Shown here one piece after another: positions 33,447 to 44,467 of a DNA stretch of 64,000 nucleotides (positions are counted from its first letter, which is position 1; each line of letters starts with the position of its first letter). The notes beneath the pieces are model-generated. The model worked only from the letters and a program-made list of their open reading frames with translations, made no database searches and had not been told where the DNA came from. The stretch is from assembly GCA_965153455.1 (NCBI GenBank), contig OZ234499.1, forward strand, positions 13,884,271 through 13,948,270, written 5' to 3'. The DNA comes from Sphagnum compactum (lineage: Eukaryota > Bryophyta > Sphagnopsida > Sphagnales). A program made the translations under genes and the position numbers.

Positions 33447-34530
33447 GTTTATTTGTTGCAGAGTAAGTTTCAAGACTTCGATCTCATGAAAGTGCTAGAA
33501 CAAAGTCTATTCCAAGACATATGATAATCAGTGTAAATTGTTTTGGTAGCTAAATTCCTCATCCTGACAACCCAAAGAAAAACAAAACTGAAATATATTC
33601 TGTCCCAGATGTGAGGATTTTTATCCCCAATAAAATCTGTTAAAAAATTGACAAAAATATTGGATTTTGAAGAAATGTTGTCACTTTTTTAACTACCCCA
33701 AAAGTTTGGGGCCATTTTGTTGTTACTTGGAGAAACCGTGGGCATAGTCTGGGAGAAATAAATGCTAAATCTACTTTGGGATGGTCACCACCTATTCCTA
33801 CTTCCGAAAAAAATTGAGAAAAAAATATTGAACCCATTTTTTCCCCCTTCTTTTGGTGCACTATGAACAGCGGTCTTTTACCATTTTCTCCATTGTATTA
33901 TATTGATAACCCCATGTTTCAAAATACCACTTCCATAATGCCGTAGTACCTTGGCCACTTCAGCACAAATTATACATACACATATTTTTAATGCCTAAAT
34001 TTTCAAATAACATTTTTCTCATAAAGAAAACTTTTGAGAAGGAAAAAGGAAGAATCTTCTGAAACACTCTTTACTTAAAATTAATTATTCAGCAGACATG
34101 TGCCCCAGCCACCAGGGTACTACAGTGTTTTCAAGTTGGGGAGCTGTGTGGGGCAAGGGACAAGGGGGGATCCCATCCTTAATGAAGGTGAGAAGGAGTA
34201 GTAGAAGTAGCTGGAAGCTCAATACAATGGCCCCTCCTTGAGCTTCAACTGACCCAGATCAACTAGCTTCAGTAGGAGCAGGTTCTTGATACCCATGCTT
34301 GAAAAGCCAACGAAAAAAAAAAGAGTTGAAATTCACATGCAAAGGTGCAAAGGTAATTTGCAAAGATTTGCATCTTTTCTCATACTTCCCATTTGACAAA
34401 AAGGAACCAACCTTTTTGGTTATCCAAGGTGGAAATTTAGCTTTTTTGTTCATTCTTTATTATACCCAGATAACATTGTTGTTTCTTTTCATTGACTTTG
34501 TGAATCCTCTCAATTTAAAATTATTTCAAA
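33447..34530. other. AT-rich intergenic DNA, nothing recognised
   Basis: No reading frame, RNA gene or repeat that I can support. Confidence 0.5.
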
Positions 34531-34670
34531 ATTTGGTTGAGACTTCTTGAGATGCAATAGTTGAGTTTTGAATCAAGATTTGGTTGAGATGTCTTGAGAT
34601 GCAATAGTTGAGTTTTGAAGCAAAATTTGGTCGAGACTTGAGACACAATACTTGAGTTTTGAATCTGTAT
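34531..34670 (+). repeat. 47-bp tandem repeat, three copies
   Basis: Units starting at 34531, 34578 and 34625 each read ATTTGGTTGAGACTTCTTGA or a close variant, then GATGCAATAGTTGAGTTTTG. The period is 47 bases, not a multiple of three, so it is not a coding repeat. Confidence 0.8.
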
Positions 34671-36655
34671 TGGTGGGTTCTTCCATTTTAAGAGAACCTC
34701 GACTCTTAGTTTTGACATTTCAAAAAAAGTTGGTAGATTCTTTGGGTGTATGTGTTTGAGGTTGGTTCTTAAATCTTTTAAACTTTGCAATTTTGATTTT
34801 GGCACATTTTTCAAAATTTTAAAGCAGACCAAGTTCAAAAACTAGGTCCAATCTCATGTACACTACAAACTCCCAAAGATTAGAGAAATGATTGGCGATC
34901 TATAATGAATGGCCCAAGTGATTCGCCCAAGTGATTCCATTAAAATCACCTTTCACATTATACCATCCAATTTTTCATGTTTATGGGTGAAGAATTGAGA
35001 AATACTTAGTTCAACATGTTAAATTTGATAAATATTACTAAAGCTCATTATAGGTACGTGAAACTGCTCTTTAAGATCTTGAACATAGATATTCCAAAAT
35101 TACTTTTTAGTTTTGATCTTAGTTGCAATTCTAGCAAAAGCTTAGGGCCAATTTAGACCAAGGTACAAGAACCAAAAGCCCAGGGACCAATTTGAAGCAA
35201 ATTGAATTTTAAATTGGACCTTTCTTGACATTTTTAAAAACATTTTTTCCTAAGGTAGGATGAGTGTGTTCCCAGGATTGGGGTCCAATTTGAGGGTTCA
35301 ATATCAAAAATGTGCAAGTGACATCTGAGATGATTAGGTTAATCTTTTCTTTATTTTTCTTCATTGTTTTTCTGGTTTTTTTAATTAAAAAAATTTCAGT
35401 TTCATTTCGTGCCCTTGGAAGGCCTGAAAATGCACATTTTCTAGCAACCACCTTGTGAGGATCCACAAAATCAGCGATATCAGTGCTGGAATTGATAAAA
35501 ATGGAGTTAATGTGCTATCAACAATGTCCTCAATCCATAGCATGTCTTTCATTCTCACAAAATTTGAACAACAAGGATAAAAAAAACAATGAAAGGAAAC
35601 AAGAAACAAAAAAATGAGCAACCTTGGACCCTAAGTTACACTTTGGTTCTCCAAACCATGAGCTCTTCTTTAAGTTGTTTTTTCTTTTGTCTAAACCAAT
35701 TGGTTTTCTCTCCAAAATAATGTCATGTAAGCTAATTCACAATTTGATTTGTCTTGATCCTAGACCCTTATCTAAAGACCTTTGGACCAATTTAAAGCTC
35801 TTGATCAATAAGATTGCTTGATTTCATTGCACCCTACTCCTTGGACCCTTGTCTAAAGTAGTCCTTAGTTTCATGGTCTGATTGTTGTGCCAATTCAAAC
35901 TTAAAAAGGTGTTAGAACTTGGATCCAAGTGAGAAGAATCTAAACATGAAGCCGTGAGGTTTAACAATGCAAACTAACAAACCTACCAACATGGTTTAAA
36001 CAATTATAAGAAATTATTGGTTGAATCTAGATAGGCAACATGGTTAAATTAACTTGCATGCTTGAAAAAATAATTTTGAACTTGATATCCAATGGTTGTT
36101 GGGTTACATGCTTGAGGAAGACATTATATCAGCGAAGTGTCCTTGTTGCAGGCAGCACAAAAGTACCTTCTACCTCTTTTTTCCCTGACTGCCCATTTTC
36201 CTGTCCAAGATGTGACTGGAGGTGCCCAGACACATTTTGATGCTACCCATTACAGACTTAAGGTCCTGTTATGCACGTTTTGAGCTTGTTTTAGTCTCAT
36301 AATAACTATTACAGGCCCAAAATGTGCATAACGAGGGCCCAAATATTGTAATGAGCAAAATGTGTTTGGGCATGATCCATCTTTTTTGAGATAAAGATGG
36401 ATCAGGAGGAGATGGGTAGAGAAGGGAAAGAAGAAGCAGGCAATTCTTTTTGCAATAAGGACCTTTTGCAGATTAAATGTCTTCCCCTTTGTGAAGAGTT
36501 ATTAAGATGCAATGGATGGATCTCTTCTGCTAGACCAGACTTGAGTCACTTCCAAACAATATTATTATCATGGAGCCAACAACAGGCTCCTCAAAGATCT
36601 CCCCCCTAAAGTGTGTGGCCAATGTTATAAGTTGTAGGGATAATAAAAAAACGTT
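34671..36655. other. AT-rich intergenic DNA, nothing recognised
   Basis: Short open frames only. A weak duplication is seen at about 35755-35870, where CTAGACCCTTATCTAAAG and TTGGACCCTTGTCTAAAG occur about 80 bases apart. Confidence 0.5.
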
Positions 36656-36659
36656 GCAT

Positions 36660-36812
36660 GTGACTCAAGGGGTGATAGCTCACTAGTATAACCCATTCTG
36701 GGACTTTGGGACATAAACAAGGTCTTGGGTTCAAACCAATGTGAGACAGGTATGAGATTTGAAGCTGGGTATTTCAAGAGTATTAGACTGGGTATATATA
36801 TATATATATATG
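36660..36812 (+). mobile_element. tRNA-related SINE, candidate
   Basis: An RNA polymerase III A-box-like TAGCTCACTAG (36676-36686) is followed 40 bases later by a B-box-like GGGTTCAAACC (36727-36737), as in tRNA genes and tRNA-derived SINEs. The rest of the sequence does not fold into a tRNA that I can see. It ends with a TA run (36792-36811), and a similar segment occurs at about 48600-48690 on the other strand. Confidence 0.45.
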
Positions 36813-37675
36813 TAATTATGGAGTTAAAATTTTCAAAACCACACACCCAGACCCTACCAGGCCAAATCAAAATCAACCCTAAACCCTAACACCCCCCCCC
36901 CCCCCAAAAAAAACTTCATAGTATAGATGTAGAGATAAAAAGATATTCAAAAACAAACAAAAGGGCCCAAAACCTCATTCATTTTCCACAAGGACTTCAT
37001 GTGCTTCCACCACTCAACCATTAAATGGAGCTTGTGAGGAGGGTCCACCCACAATAGATGAAGTAAAACTAGACACAAAGCAATGGCAGAAGAGTTGGGT
37101 CCTGGAGACATGATACAAACAAGTGACCACAATACCAAAGAAAAACTGCATGCATTGTGGACATAAGGAAAAAATGTTTCTGTACGGAAAAAGAAAACGG
37201 TTGACGGAGCATACATACAAGGATTTGTCCAATTACTCAGGTAAAGTAATACTGTGATGATGAGTAAGTTCATTAAGTAGCTAGTCAACCATTTTTTTAA
37301 GAAGGAAAAAGGAAAAGGAAAAGAAAACAGAGGAAATTACTTGTTCCAACTTTTGGCCCATGTGAGCCTTTAAATGTGGGATACCTTTTTAAATGTTTAA
37401 AAAAGAAATGTCGGCAACTGGAAGTTCAGTCGGACATTGGGTGATTGGCTTCAATTGCTACTGCAAGTCATCAGCCACATGTGGATGTTGTCTGATTGGT
37501 AGCACCCGTTTATTGCGGGTCATCATCATCATCATTAACAAAAGCAAATCTCGAAAGCAATCCACTTGCCAAACCCCGACTGACCTCCCATGAGGTTTAC
37601 CGAGCATGAAAACCTGGTCTGGTCTCGTCCATCTCTTTTTCCTGGACGGTACCGAGCACGTATCACAGGAAAAGA
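36813..37675. other. intergenic DNA, nothing recognised
   Basis: Contains a C15-A8 tract at 36891-36911. The longest minus-strand frame (37288-36947) has no recognised motif and I do not call it. Confidence 0.5.
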
Positions 37676-37888
37676 AACAAGGGGTGTGTCACACTGTGGC
37701 CTTGCCATTTACATGAAAAAGTATCTTAAATCAAAAGAAGCATTATGAAAACTCAAATATTTCACCATCCAAAAATATAATCATCAAAAAAATTCTCTAA
37801 AAGAAACCTAAATCCTTCAAGATATTATAACTCCATAATTAATCTCGAGTTTCAACACAAGTCAAAATATCATCTTTCAAAAGTACTC
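37676..37888 (+). repeat. dispersed repeat, plus-oriented copy (partner at 33233-33446)
   Basis: It begins AACAAGGGGTGTGTCACACT and runs to AAAATATCATCTTTCAAAAG, the inverted match of the earlier copy. The two could pair as a 210-bp stem with a 4.2-kb loop. Confidence 0.65.
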
Positions 37889-38609
37889 TCTCTGGTTTGT
37901 GTGAAGAATTAGGTTCTCACCTAAACAAAATCCAACACTCATACCAAACCTTAGCCCCTTATTTTTACATTTTCTAAAACATTGCAAGAACTGCCTTACA
38001 AATAAGGCAAAGCCTAGAGAAGCCAGTATCTATCATAAAGTTTGTAACAACTTGTGTGATCCTGAGGTTGATTACAAATATTTCATTAAATATTTTTTTA
38101 TAATTTTGTTTTTCAAATATTTTCATCCTCAAATTTCCCAACTTCACACTCTCAACAACACCTAGTACAATTTTGATTTAATTTCTTTAAAGAATTCATT
38201 TAATTTTAACCTAGTGGTGTGATTTCTGACCTGCCATTGAGTCAACTCCTAACCCATGGCTAAGTACTTTTGATGACATCTCGATTCTCTGCAGATTTGT
38301 GGACCACAAGTTGTCAGGTCTCATCACAGACTGGACAGATAGATGGATGGACCAAAGCCAGGTGCCAGGTTCCAAGTCCCACGATTGTGACAAACAGAGA
38401 GAGTACTAGCCCTTTACTCATTTTTCTGTTTATTTCAAATATAATATTATTTTCTTATTGGCACAGCTGGAGAGGGAATTTTTTTTAATAATTTTTTTCA
38501 TTTTAAAAAAAAGCCTGTGCCTCTAACAGTAAACTTTTCAAATTCACTGCCAAAGTCCTTTCTGCACAGATGTACATGGTAACTGCCAAAACCTCTTCCA
38601 CAAGAGTTT
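37889..38609. other. intergenic DNA, nothing recognised
   Basis: AT-rich sequence with short chance frames only. Confidence 0.5.
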
Positions 38610-38735
38610 TTCTTTTTAGGGTTTAAGGTCTAGGGTTTAGGATGGATGTATGCTAACTGGTCACAACTTTTGCACAAGAGTATTCTTTCTAGGGTTTAAG
38701 GTTGTTTAGGGTTTTAGGGTTTAGGGTTTAAGGGT
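38610..38735 (+). repeat. interstitial telomere-like repeats
   Basis: TTTAGGG and close variants (TAGGGTTTAAGG, TAGGGTTTTAGGG, TTTAGGGTTTAAGGG) recur in two clusters, near 38617-38640 and 38690-38735. TTTAGGG is the standard plant telomere unit. The copies are broken by other sequence, so this is an internal relic and not a chromosome end. Confidence 0.6.
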
Positions 38736-39266
38736 TTTCTTTTGGCTCCATGCAAATTGGACAGTTCAAATTTGGGTCCAACATGCATATGAACCACCAC
38801 ACTGCTTTCTCAACTACAAGAGTGAATGCAGTAATTATTTTATTCTCCTGAGAGACAAAGAGAGAGTGCGTGTATACCTTCTTTGTAACAATAGTAGTTA
38901 TAAGTGGAACAGTTCTGCAATGATATAGGAGATGCCAATTTTCTCAACTAATTTCAGAGACTGAAATCTGCAGCAGCAAGCCTTGCTGCAGGAGTAGCCA
39001 GCAGCCAGGCTGAATCAAATTTTTGATTGTTGAAGACTCCGTACTAACCTTACACAAACTTACATACAGCTAGCTAGCTTGCTACCTCCATGGAAAGATC
39101 GTGAGCTGCACCCTTCAATTGCAGGTTAGAAATTATGGGATGTGTGGCAGCTTGCAGCACTCGAGTGTTTTGTATAGTGAACTGACAGACAGCTGATGAT
39201 CATCAGTCTGCAAGCAGCTTGATAATTTAAGGGGAAACTTAGTGGTTGTGCTCAAGATAAATGCAG
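38736..39266. other. intergenic DNA, nothing recognised
   Basis: Balanced composition around 38930-39230 with several CAGC/GCTG words, but no reading frame or RNA that I can name. Confidence 0.45.
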
Positions 39267-39269
39267 TTA

Positions 39270-39932
39270 GAGCATCTCCAGCGTTGCTCAGTATGTAACC
39301 CTGCAAAAGTATTTCTCACATCTAAGTTTAGTTATTTATTTTTTTCCAACCCCACCAAGGTTTTGTTTCCTCAATTTTGTCACTTAGGTGGACCGGCCAT
39401 CATCCACAAGAAGAATGAGCCAAGTTTGGCTAGAGGTCAGAGAAGACAGTAAATAAAATTTCGAATCTCACCTAATCCTGGCGACCTACATGAACTCATT
39501 GTCTACATGTAACAGCTTCTAACTTTTTCCCTCAGAAAGAAAGTGACACTTTAGTGAATTTTTTCCCCAAAAAAACCCTAAGTGGAATTCGCACTGGATT
39601 TTGTTTTGTCGCCACAGTTCTAAAAAACAAAACTAAACCCCACGCACAAAACAAAAACTGGGACTGTAAATAGGTAGTGGACTACTAGGTAATAGTAAAC
39701 CACGTGGACCAATCATTATGACCGGCCATTCTGAAACCTGGACCATCAGTCAGATCACATTTATTACACTCTTCTATGGCAGGTAGTAGGCTGTGCTGTG
39801 CCTTTTACTAGCCTCAGCAAAGTGTGTAAAAATGCTGGGCGTAAAACCATTTTGCTGAGCCAACATGTTTTGACTTTTACTCAAACAATTTTAATTTGCA
39901 TGGTCACATACTGGGCACTGGGGCCGTTGCTC
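39270..39932 (+). mobile_element. PIF/Harbinger-like MITE, family X copy 2
   Basis: The left end is GAGCATCTCCAGCGTTGC and the right end, reverse complemented, is GAGCAACGGCCCCAGTGC. Both are flanked by TTA (39267-39269 and 39933-39935), the 3-bp target duplication of PIF/Harbinger elements. It shares nearly all of copy 3 (43069-43432) but contains about 300 extra bases internally (roughly 39345-39635), probably a later insertion. Confidence 0.65.
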
Positions 39933-39935
39933 TTA

Positions 39936-41886
39936 CAAATACAGTGGGGAGCTCTTCAAATTGCTTTAATTAGTTCCTCAATTCCTCCAATTTGTTTGTT
40001 TTGACGAGGGTTTAGGGGGAGGGTTATTTGTATCAAATTTTATACTACTATCCAGCCTTTGTTTTCTTGTGCAAATTTTCACATCTACATCACACTTTTT
40101 TCCAGTGTCACAATAGTATTTTTAGATGCCTTTTTAGTTTACCACATTCTCAGGAGAAAAACATGGAATTTGCCTTATTTAGACACTAGTTTCATAGAGG
40201 TTGCCACAACATAGCAGAATTCTACAAAATGTTTACTGTCCTTTCTATAACTAAATTTGGCTCTTTCCTCTTGTGGATCATTGTGATTATGGCTAGATCA
40301 CAAAATTGGGGAAAAAAGCCCTGCTCCTTTTCAACCTTTAATGATGTATATGAACTTAACATATGGAAATTTCTTGCTCTTATATAAAGCATATATTAAA
40401 AAAAATTGAAGGTAAACAGAGATGCAAAAAACAAGTTCTAGGTGAAGGATGTGCAAATAAAGTATTTTGTAACAGGTCTATTCCAAAATTCTACAACCCA
40501 AAATTCTTACATATATATAGTATGGTGTAGAAATCTCTCCTTAAACATTGACTTTTGACTTCACAATAAACAATACCATTTTGAAATATCCAAATGTAGA
40601 TCTCTATACCACACAGCGACCTAAATGTACAATTCACCACATGGTTTTGTTGGATGTTAACTGCCATTTGGTATAAAAATAACAATGTAAAATACACAAG
40701 TTCCATCACATGATATTAACATTAATTTTACTTTGCTTGAAACATAGTTGGACTTCAGATTTTCATTTACTATTTTATGCATAACAATTTGTAATCCTTA
40801 ACTTGAGTTTTAAAAAATAACTTAAATTTACACATGAGTGAATTAATTTGTGATGCACAACAATGGAGGAGGTCTTTGAAATAAGAGGAATATCAAATCA
40901 TTTGCCTCCCCTTGGATCTTACTTCTTTTAGAGCTTTAAGTTCAAAATACTTGCACTTCTAACCTTGTACATAGATCCATGTATGGTTGAAGATTCCCAC
41001 CCATCCCACCCAAAGCACCAAAATGGTCTCCACTCACACCCTTGATTTAGGCCTCAATCAAAGTTTGTCACATCCAAAATAGAGATAAAATGTGCTGCCC
41101 CTCCTCACCCATAAACAAAAAGAACTGAACAATATAAAATGAGAGATAGTTACATGTCACCACCTGGGCCAATGATGATCAATCAATAAAAACCAATGAA
41201 TAACAGACATTTCTTATTCATTACATTCTCCCCTGGCCTTGAAGTATGTGCATTTTTTCAAGCTCAATATAATTTTCCCATGAATCCACTAAATTTGTAC
41301 ATTGTGCTGTCTCCAAAATTTGCCTGTTCAAAGCATCTCAAGGCTACTGCTGGAGACGCTCTTAAGTCTTAACCGTTGCCTAAAGGCATGGCCGAACAAA
41401 CATTTAGTTAATTAGACTATGAACAGACTTCTAACAACCTAATGTTCAAATACTCCTCCTGGAAGAGTTGGATCTTGGGTGCAAAAGATTCTCTATCAGT
41501 TTTGAAGTAAGAAATTTTCAGGGTCACGTTTTTAGGATCTGATTCTAATGCATAATGATGAAAGCCTAAGAAGAATCACAAATTTGAGAAGTAAAACTAT
41601 GATCATTACTAGGCTGGGGTTGATCATAATTCAAAGAATCTAATAAGTAGGGTTGCTAGCTAGCTAAATGTGCCAGTGACTTAATTCTTACCGCAAGAGT
41701 AAATTAAAGTACTTCAAAGAGCTGCAAACAGATGAGGATGATTCTAATGTGGCAAAGACCTTACCAGCTCAACAATCAGTCCAAATTCTCTGAGCTTCAC
41801 GACTCACAAAAAAAAACCATTGAAAGGCGGCTAGCAAGCTGACGTTAGAGATGATGATCATCATCATCGTCCTCTGATCACTGGGA
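39936..41886. other. intergenic DNA, no gene recognised
   Basis: At 41349-41361 the sequence GCTGGAGACGCTC followed by TTA (41362-41364) is the reverse complement of a PIF-like terminus, so a further decayed element may end there. Nothing else is supported. Confidence 0.45.
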
Positions 41887-41947
41887 CCTGGAGAATGTTG
41901 CTAAACAAACAATTTGAACCATTGTTTGTTTAGCAACATTCTCCAGG
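41887..41947. repeat. perfect 27-bp inverted repeat (hairpin) with 7-base loop
   Basis: The left arm (41887-41913) starts CCTGGAGAATGTTGC and the right arm (41921-41947) is its exact reverse complement, ending GCAACATTCTCCAGG. The loop TTGAACC is 41914-41920. All 27 pairs match, striking where other repeats are decayed. The loop is shorter than in usual plant microRNA precursors. It might be a small-RNA hairpin, a palindromic insertion footprint, or a transposon remnant. Confidence 0.9.
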
Positions 41948-43068
41948 GACGTCGGCTATTTGAGGTGCACATTTTGAGGGATTCCTTTTCCACTAACCTA
42001 CCATGCTCCCTTTTTGGACTATGCCCCTTCAGCCTCCCAGTTTGCACCCCAAACTGTGCATTTTGCAATAGCAACGTGCTGTGATATAAAACAAGATTTA
42101 GTATATGTCTTATTGTGCATATGTTACGTACATTTGTGATGCTTCATAGTATGCATATATGTAGTTGTACTAAAAGTTTGGTATTTGATAAGTCTGCATG
42201 TTAGGTAGTCACGGGTACAACTAAATAATATTGATAATGTTTAAATTGATCATGATAAATCAGGTCAACTAATGTACGGGTTCATGAATTGCAGGATGTT
42301 AAAACTCCTGGTCTGATCTAAAACTAATATTTAATTAGCATGCAGTTTCTGTCTAACCATTCAATAATATTGTATGGATTCCTCATGGGTCCACAGACAT
42401 ACAGACAGACCCAGAGAGAGACGGTTGCTTCTTCACCACACATGCTCAGACCAAAGATGAGTGACAAAACAGTACATGATTAGGTGTGTATGAGCTGCAC
42501 AAAATGTCGAGGAAGTGGAAATATGGGTGAGTGCAATGAAACTTATATTTGGTACTTAAGCACAAAAATATAAAAATGTTTTGTGTTCACAGTCTTTCTA
42601 GAGCCCCAGGTATATACATAATATGGTGAGCAGCTTACGTGCTCCTGGATCTGTTGTTGAGCAGACAATTTGCCCTTCGGCTGCTTCACAGCCATAGTAG
42701 TACCACCACCAACGTTGAATCATTCATTTGGTAGACCCTAGAGAATTTGTACAAGCTTGGATTTTGTTGGATCCATGAGGGAAGGAATTTTTGTCATGCA
42801 AAGTTCAAACCTTTGATTAGCTACCTTGACCTGCAATGGGCCGGACTCCCGTAAACAAAGAACTGACTATAATAGATCATGGTCCAGTCAGTTACATATA
42901 CATAGGTGTACAGTAACTGATGCAGGATAAATAAAGAAACTCCCTGCAAGGATTTTGATTCAAGAAGAGGTGATCCCCAGACAAGAGGCATCCCAGAAGA
43001 TTTATTTCAGACCTGATGATCCCTCTCTTGTGTTTAAATTAGCTAAAGACCTTGACTAGCTATTTCAG
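41948..43068. other. intergenic DNA, nothing recognised
   Basis: Balanced to AT-rich DNA. Short frames only. Confidence 0.5.
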
Positions 43069-43432
43069 AGCCTCCCTAGCTGCACTCAGTATGTGATCCT
43101 GCAAAAATAATTCTCACATCCAACTTTCCAACCCCACGCATAAAACTAAAACTGGGAATCTGAGTAGGTGGGAGATTACTAGGTAATTGCAAACCATCTG
43201 GACCAATAATTATGATTAGCCAATGAGAAATAGGCAGCAGCAGTCAGATCATATTTATTTCACTCTTCTTAAACAGGTGTTACACTTTGCAGTGCTTCCA
43301 CCGGCCTCAGAAAACATTATAAAAACATTATGGACCAAAACCACTTGACTGAGCCAAACCAGCATGTCTGACTTTTCTTCATCCAATTTTATTGTCCAGG
43401 GTGGCATTCTGAGCACTGCGGGATGCTCTGAT
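43069..43432 (+). mobile_element. PIF/Harbinger-like MITE, family X copy 3
   Basis: The left end reads GAGCCTCCCTAGCTGCACTC and the right end, reverse complemented, GAGCATCCCGCAGTGCTCAG. Both match copy 2 in their first bases. The 3-base flanks are TCA and TGA, so any target duplication is no longer exact. At 364 bases it is probably closest to the original MITE length. Confidence 0.65.
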
Positions 43433-44049
43433 AAAACAGAAGAAAATGCCATAAAATATACAGAGTTCTGTTGTTTTTTTTTAAGCACAACATACCAGCG
43501 TTTTTACGTGTGGCGAATTTTCGCAATTGGACGCATTATTTTCTCAAAAAAAGTAGTATTCCATCAAATATTCCAAAATCCAAAGAAGAAATCTCCAAAA
43601 ATTGAAAAACAATCTGAAAAATCACCATGTTTCTACACATTGTCCAAGCAAGTACTCAGGATACAAAGGGACTTTAATACATTTCTATTTTCATAGCTTG
43701 TTTATAGCCAAAAGTGGTTAAATCTCCATGTGGATGATATCACAAAATTGAAACAAAAACACTACAACAGACCCAACCTAACAATTGGCACCCTCAAGTC
43801 AAGCTCATTGGGAGAGGGCTGGCAAGATTTTCACCTACACATCATTGCAATTATTCCCTTTTAAAGAGAACCTCCGATCTTGGTATTAACATTGAGCCTG
43901 GTTCTTCCAATTTTTGAATTTTTTATTTTTTGTTTTAACATATTTTTCAAATTCAAGAATCTTTGTGTCCAATTTCATGTAGACATTACACATTCCTCAA
44001 TGCTAAATATTATATGGGTACAAAGTTTTACAACAAATTAAAAATACGG

Positions 44050-44467
44050 TTTTATTAGACTTTTCATAAATTCATCCTGTCTTCACCCTCTCTTTGGGCC
44101 TCTTTTCACCCCCTATACCCTTTTTGAGGGAGGTCCGCAAAGTAAGGAAGTTTTATTTAATCATCATATGAAATGCTGAAACTTAGCATTCAATGCACAA
44201 GGTTCGAGGTAATTATAGTAGTTGTACATGTGGGAGCAGTGAAAATATATGTAGCAGCAGTGAAGGCGCTCACGAAAACGGAAACACGGGTCAAAAGAGG
44301 ATGAAACTCAGTTTGGCACAAAAAGTGGTGCATTTCTGAGTTTGACCCCCCCCCCCCTTGGAAGGCTAATGTACTTTTTTTGCAGGTTTTTAATCTCACC
44401 TGTTTCTGGACCAAATTCAGTGTTCTGGTGTCGTGTTTTCCTGACTTTACGGAAAACTCTATTATGT
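44050..44467 (-). mobile_element. MITE family Y, copy 3 (inverted)
   Basis: Reverse complemented, this block shows the landmarks of the 25796-26692 copies: the terminus ATAGAGTTTTCCGTAAAGTC, GGATGAAACTCAG, TTGTGCATTGAATGCTAAG, TTTGCGGACC and GGTGAAAAGAGGCCCAAAGA. A C12 run (44347-44358) lies within. Confidence 0.6.

Noticed and set aside
36676-36737. A functional tRNA gene
   Set aside because: Box-like motifs are present, but I could not form acceptor and anticodon stems, so I call it a SINE candidate instead.
38391-38412. TGACAAACAGAGAGAGTAC, similar to the miR529/miR535 microRNA family
   Set aside because: No complementary arm within several hundred bases could form a precursor hairpin, and the match has several differences.
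39270-41361. A 2.1-kb PIF-like element from GAGCATCTCCAGC to GCTGGAGACGCTC with TTA flanks
   Set aside because: The interior end at 39932 with its own TTA is better supported by the full-length match with 43069-43432; the 41361 motif probably belongs to another decayed element.
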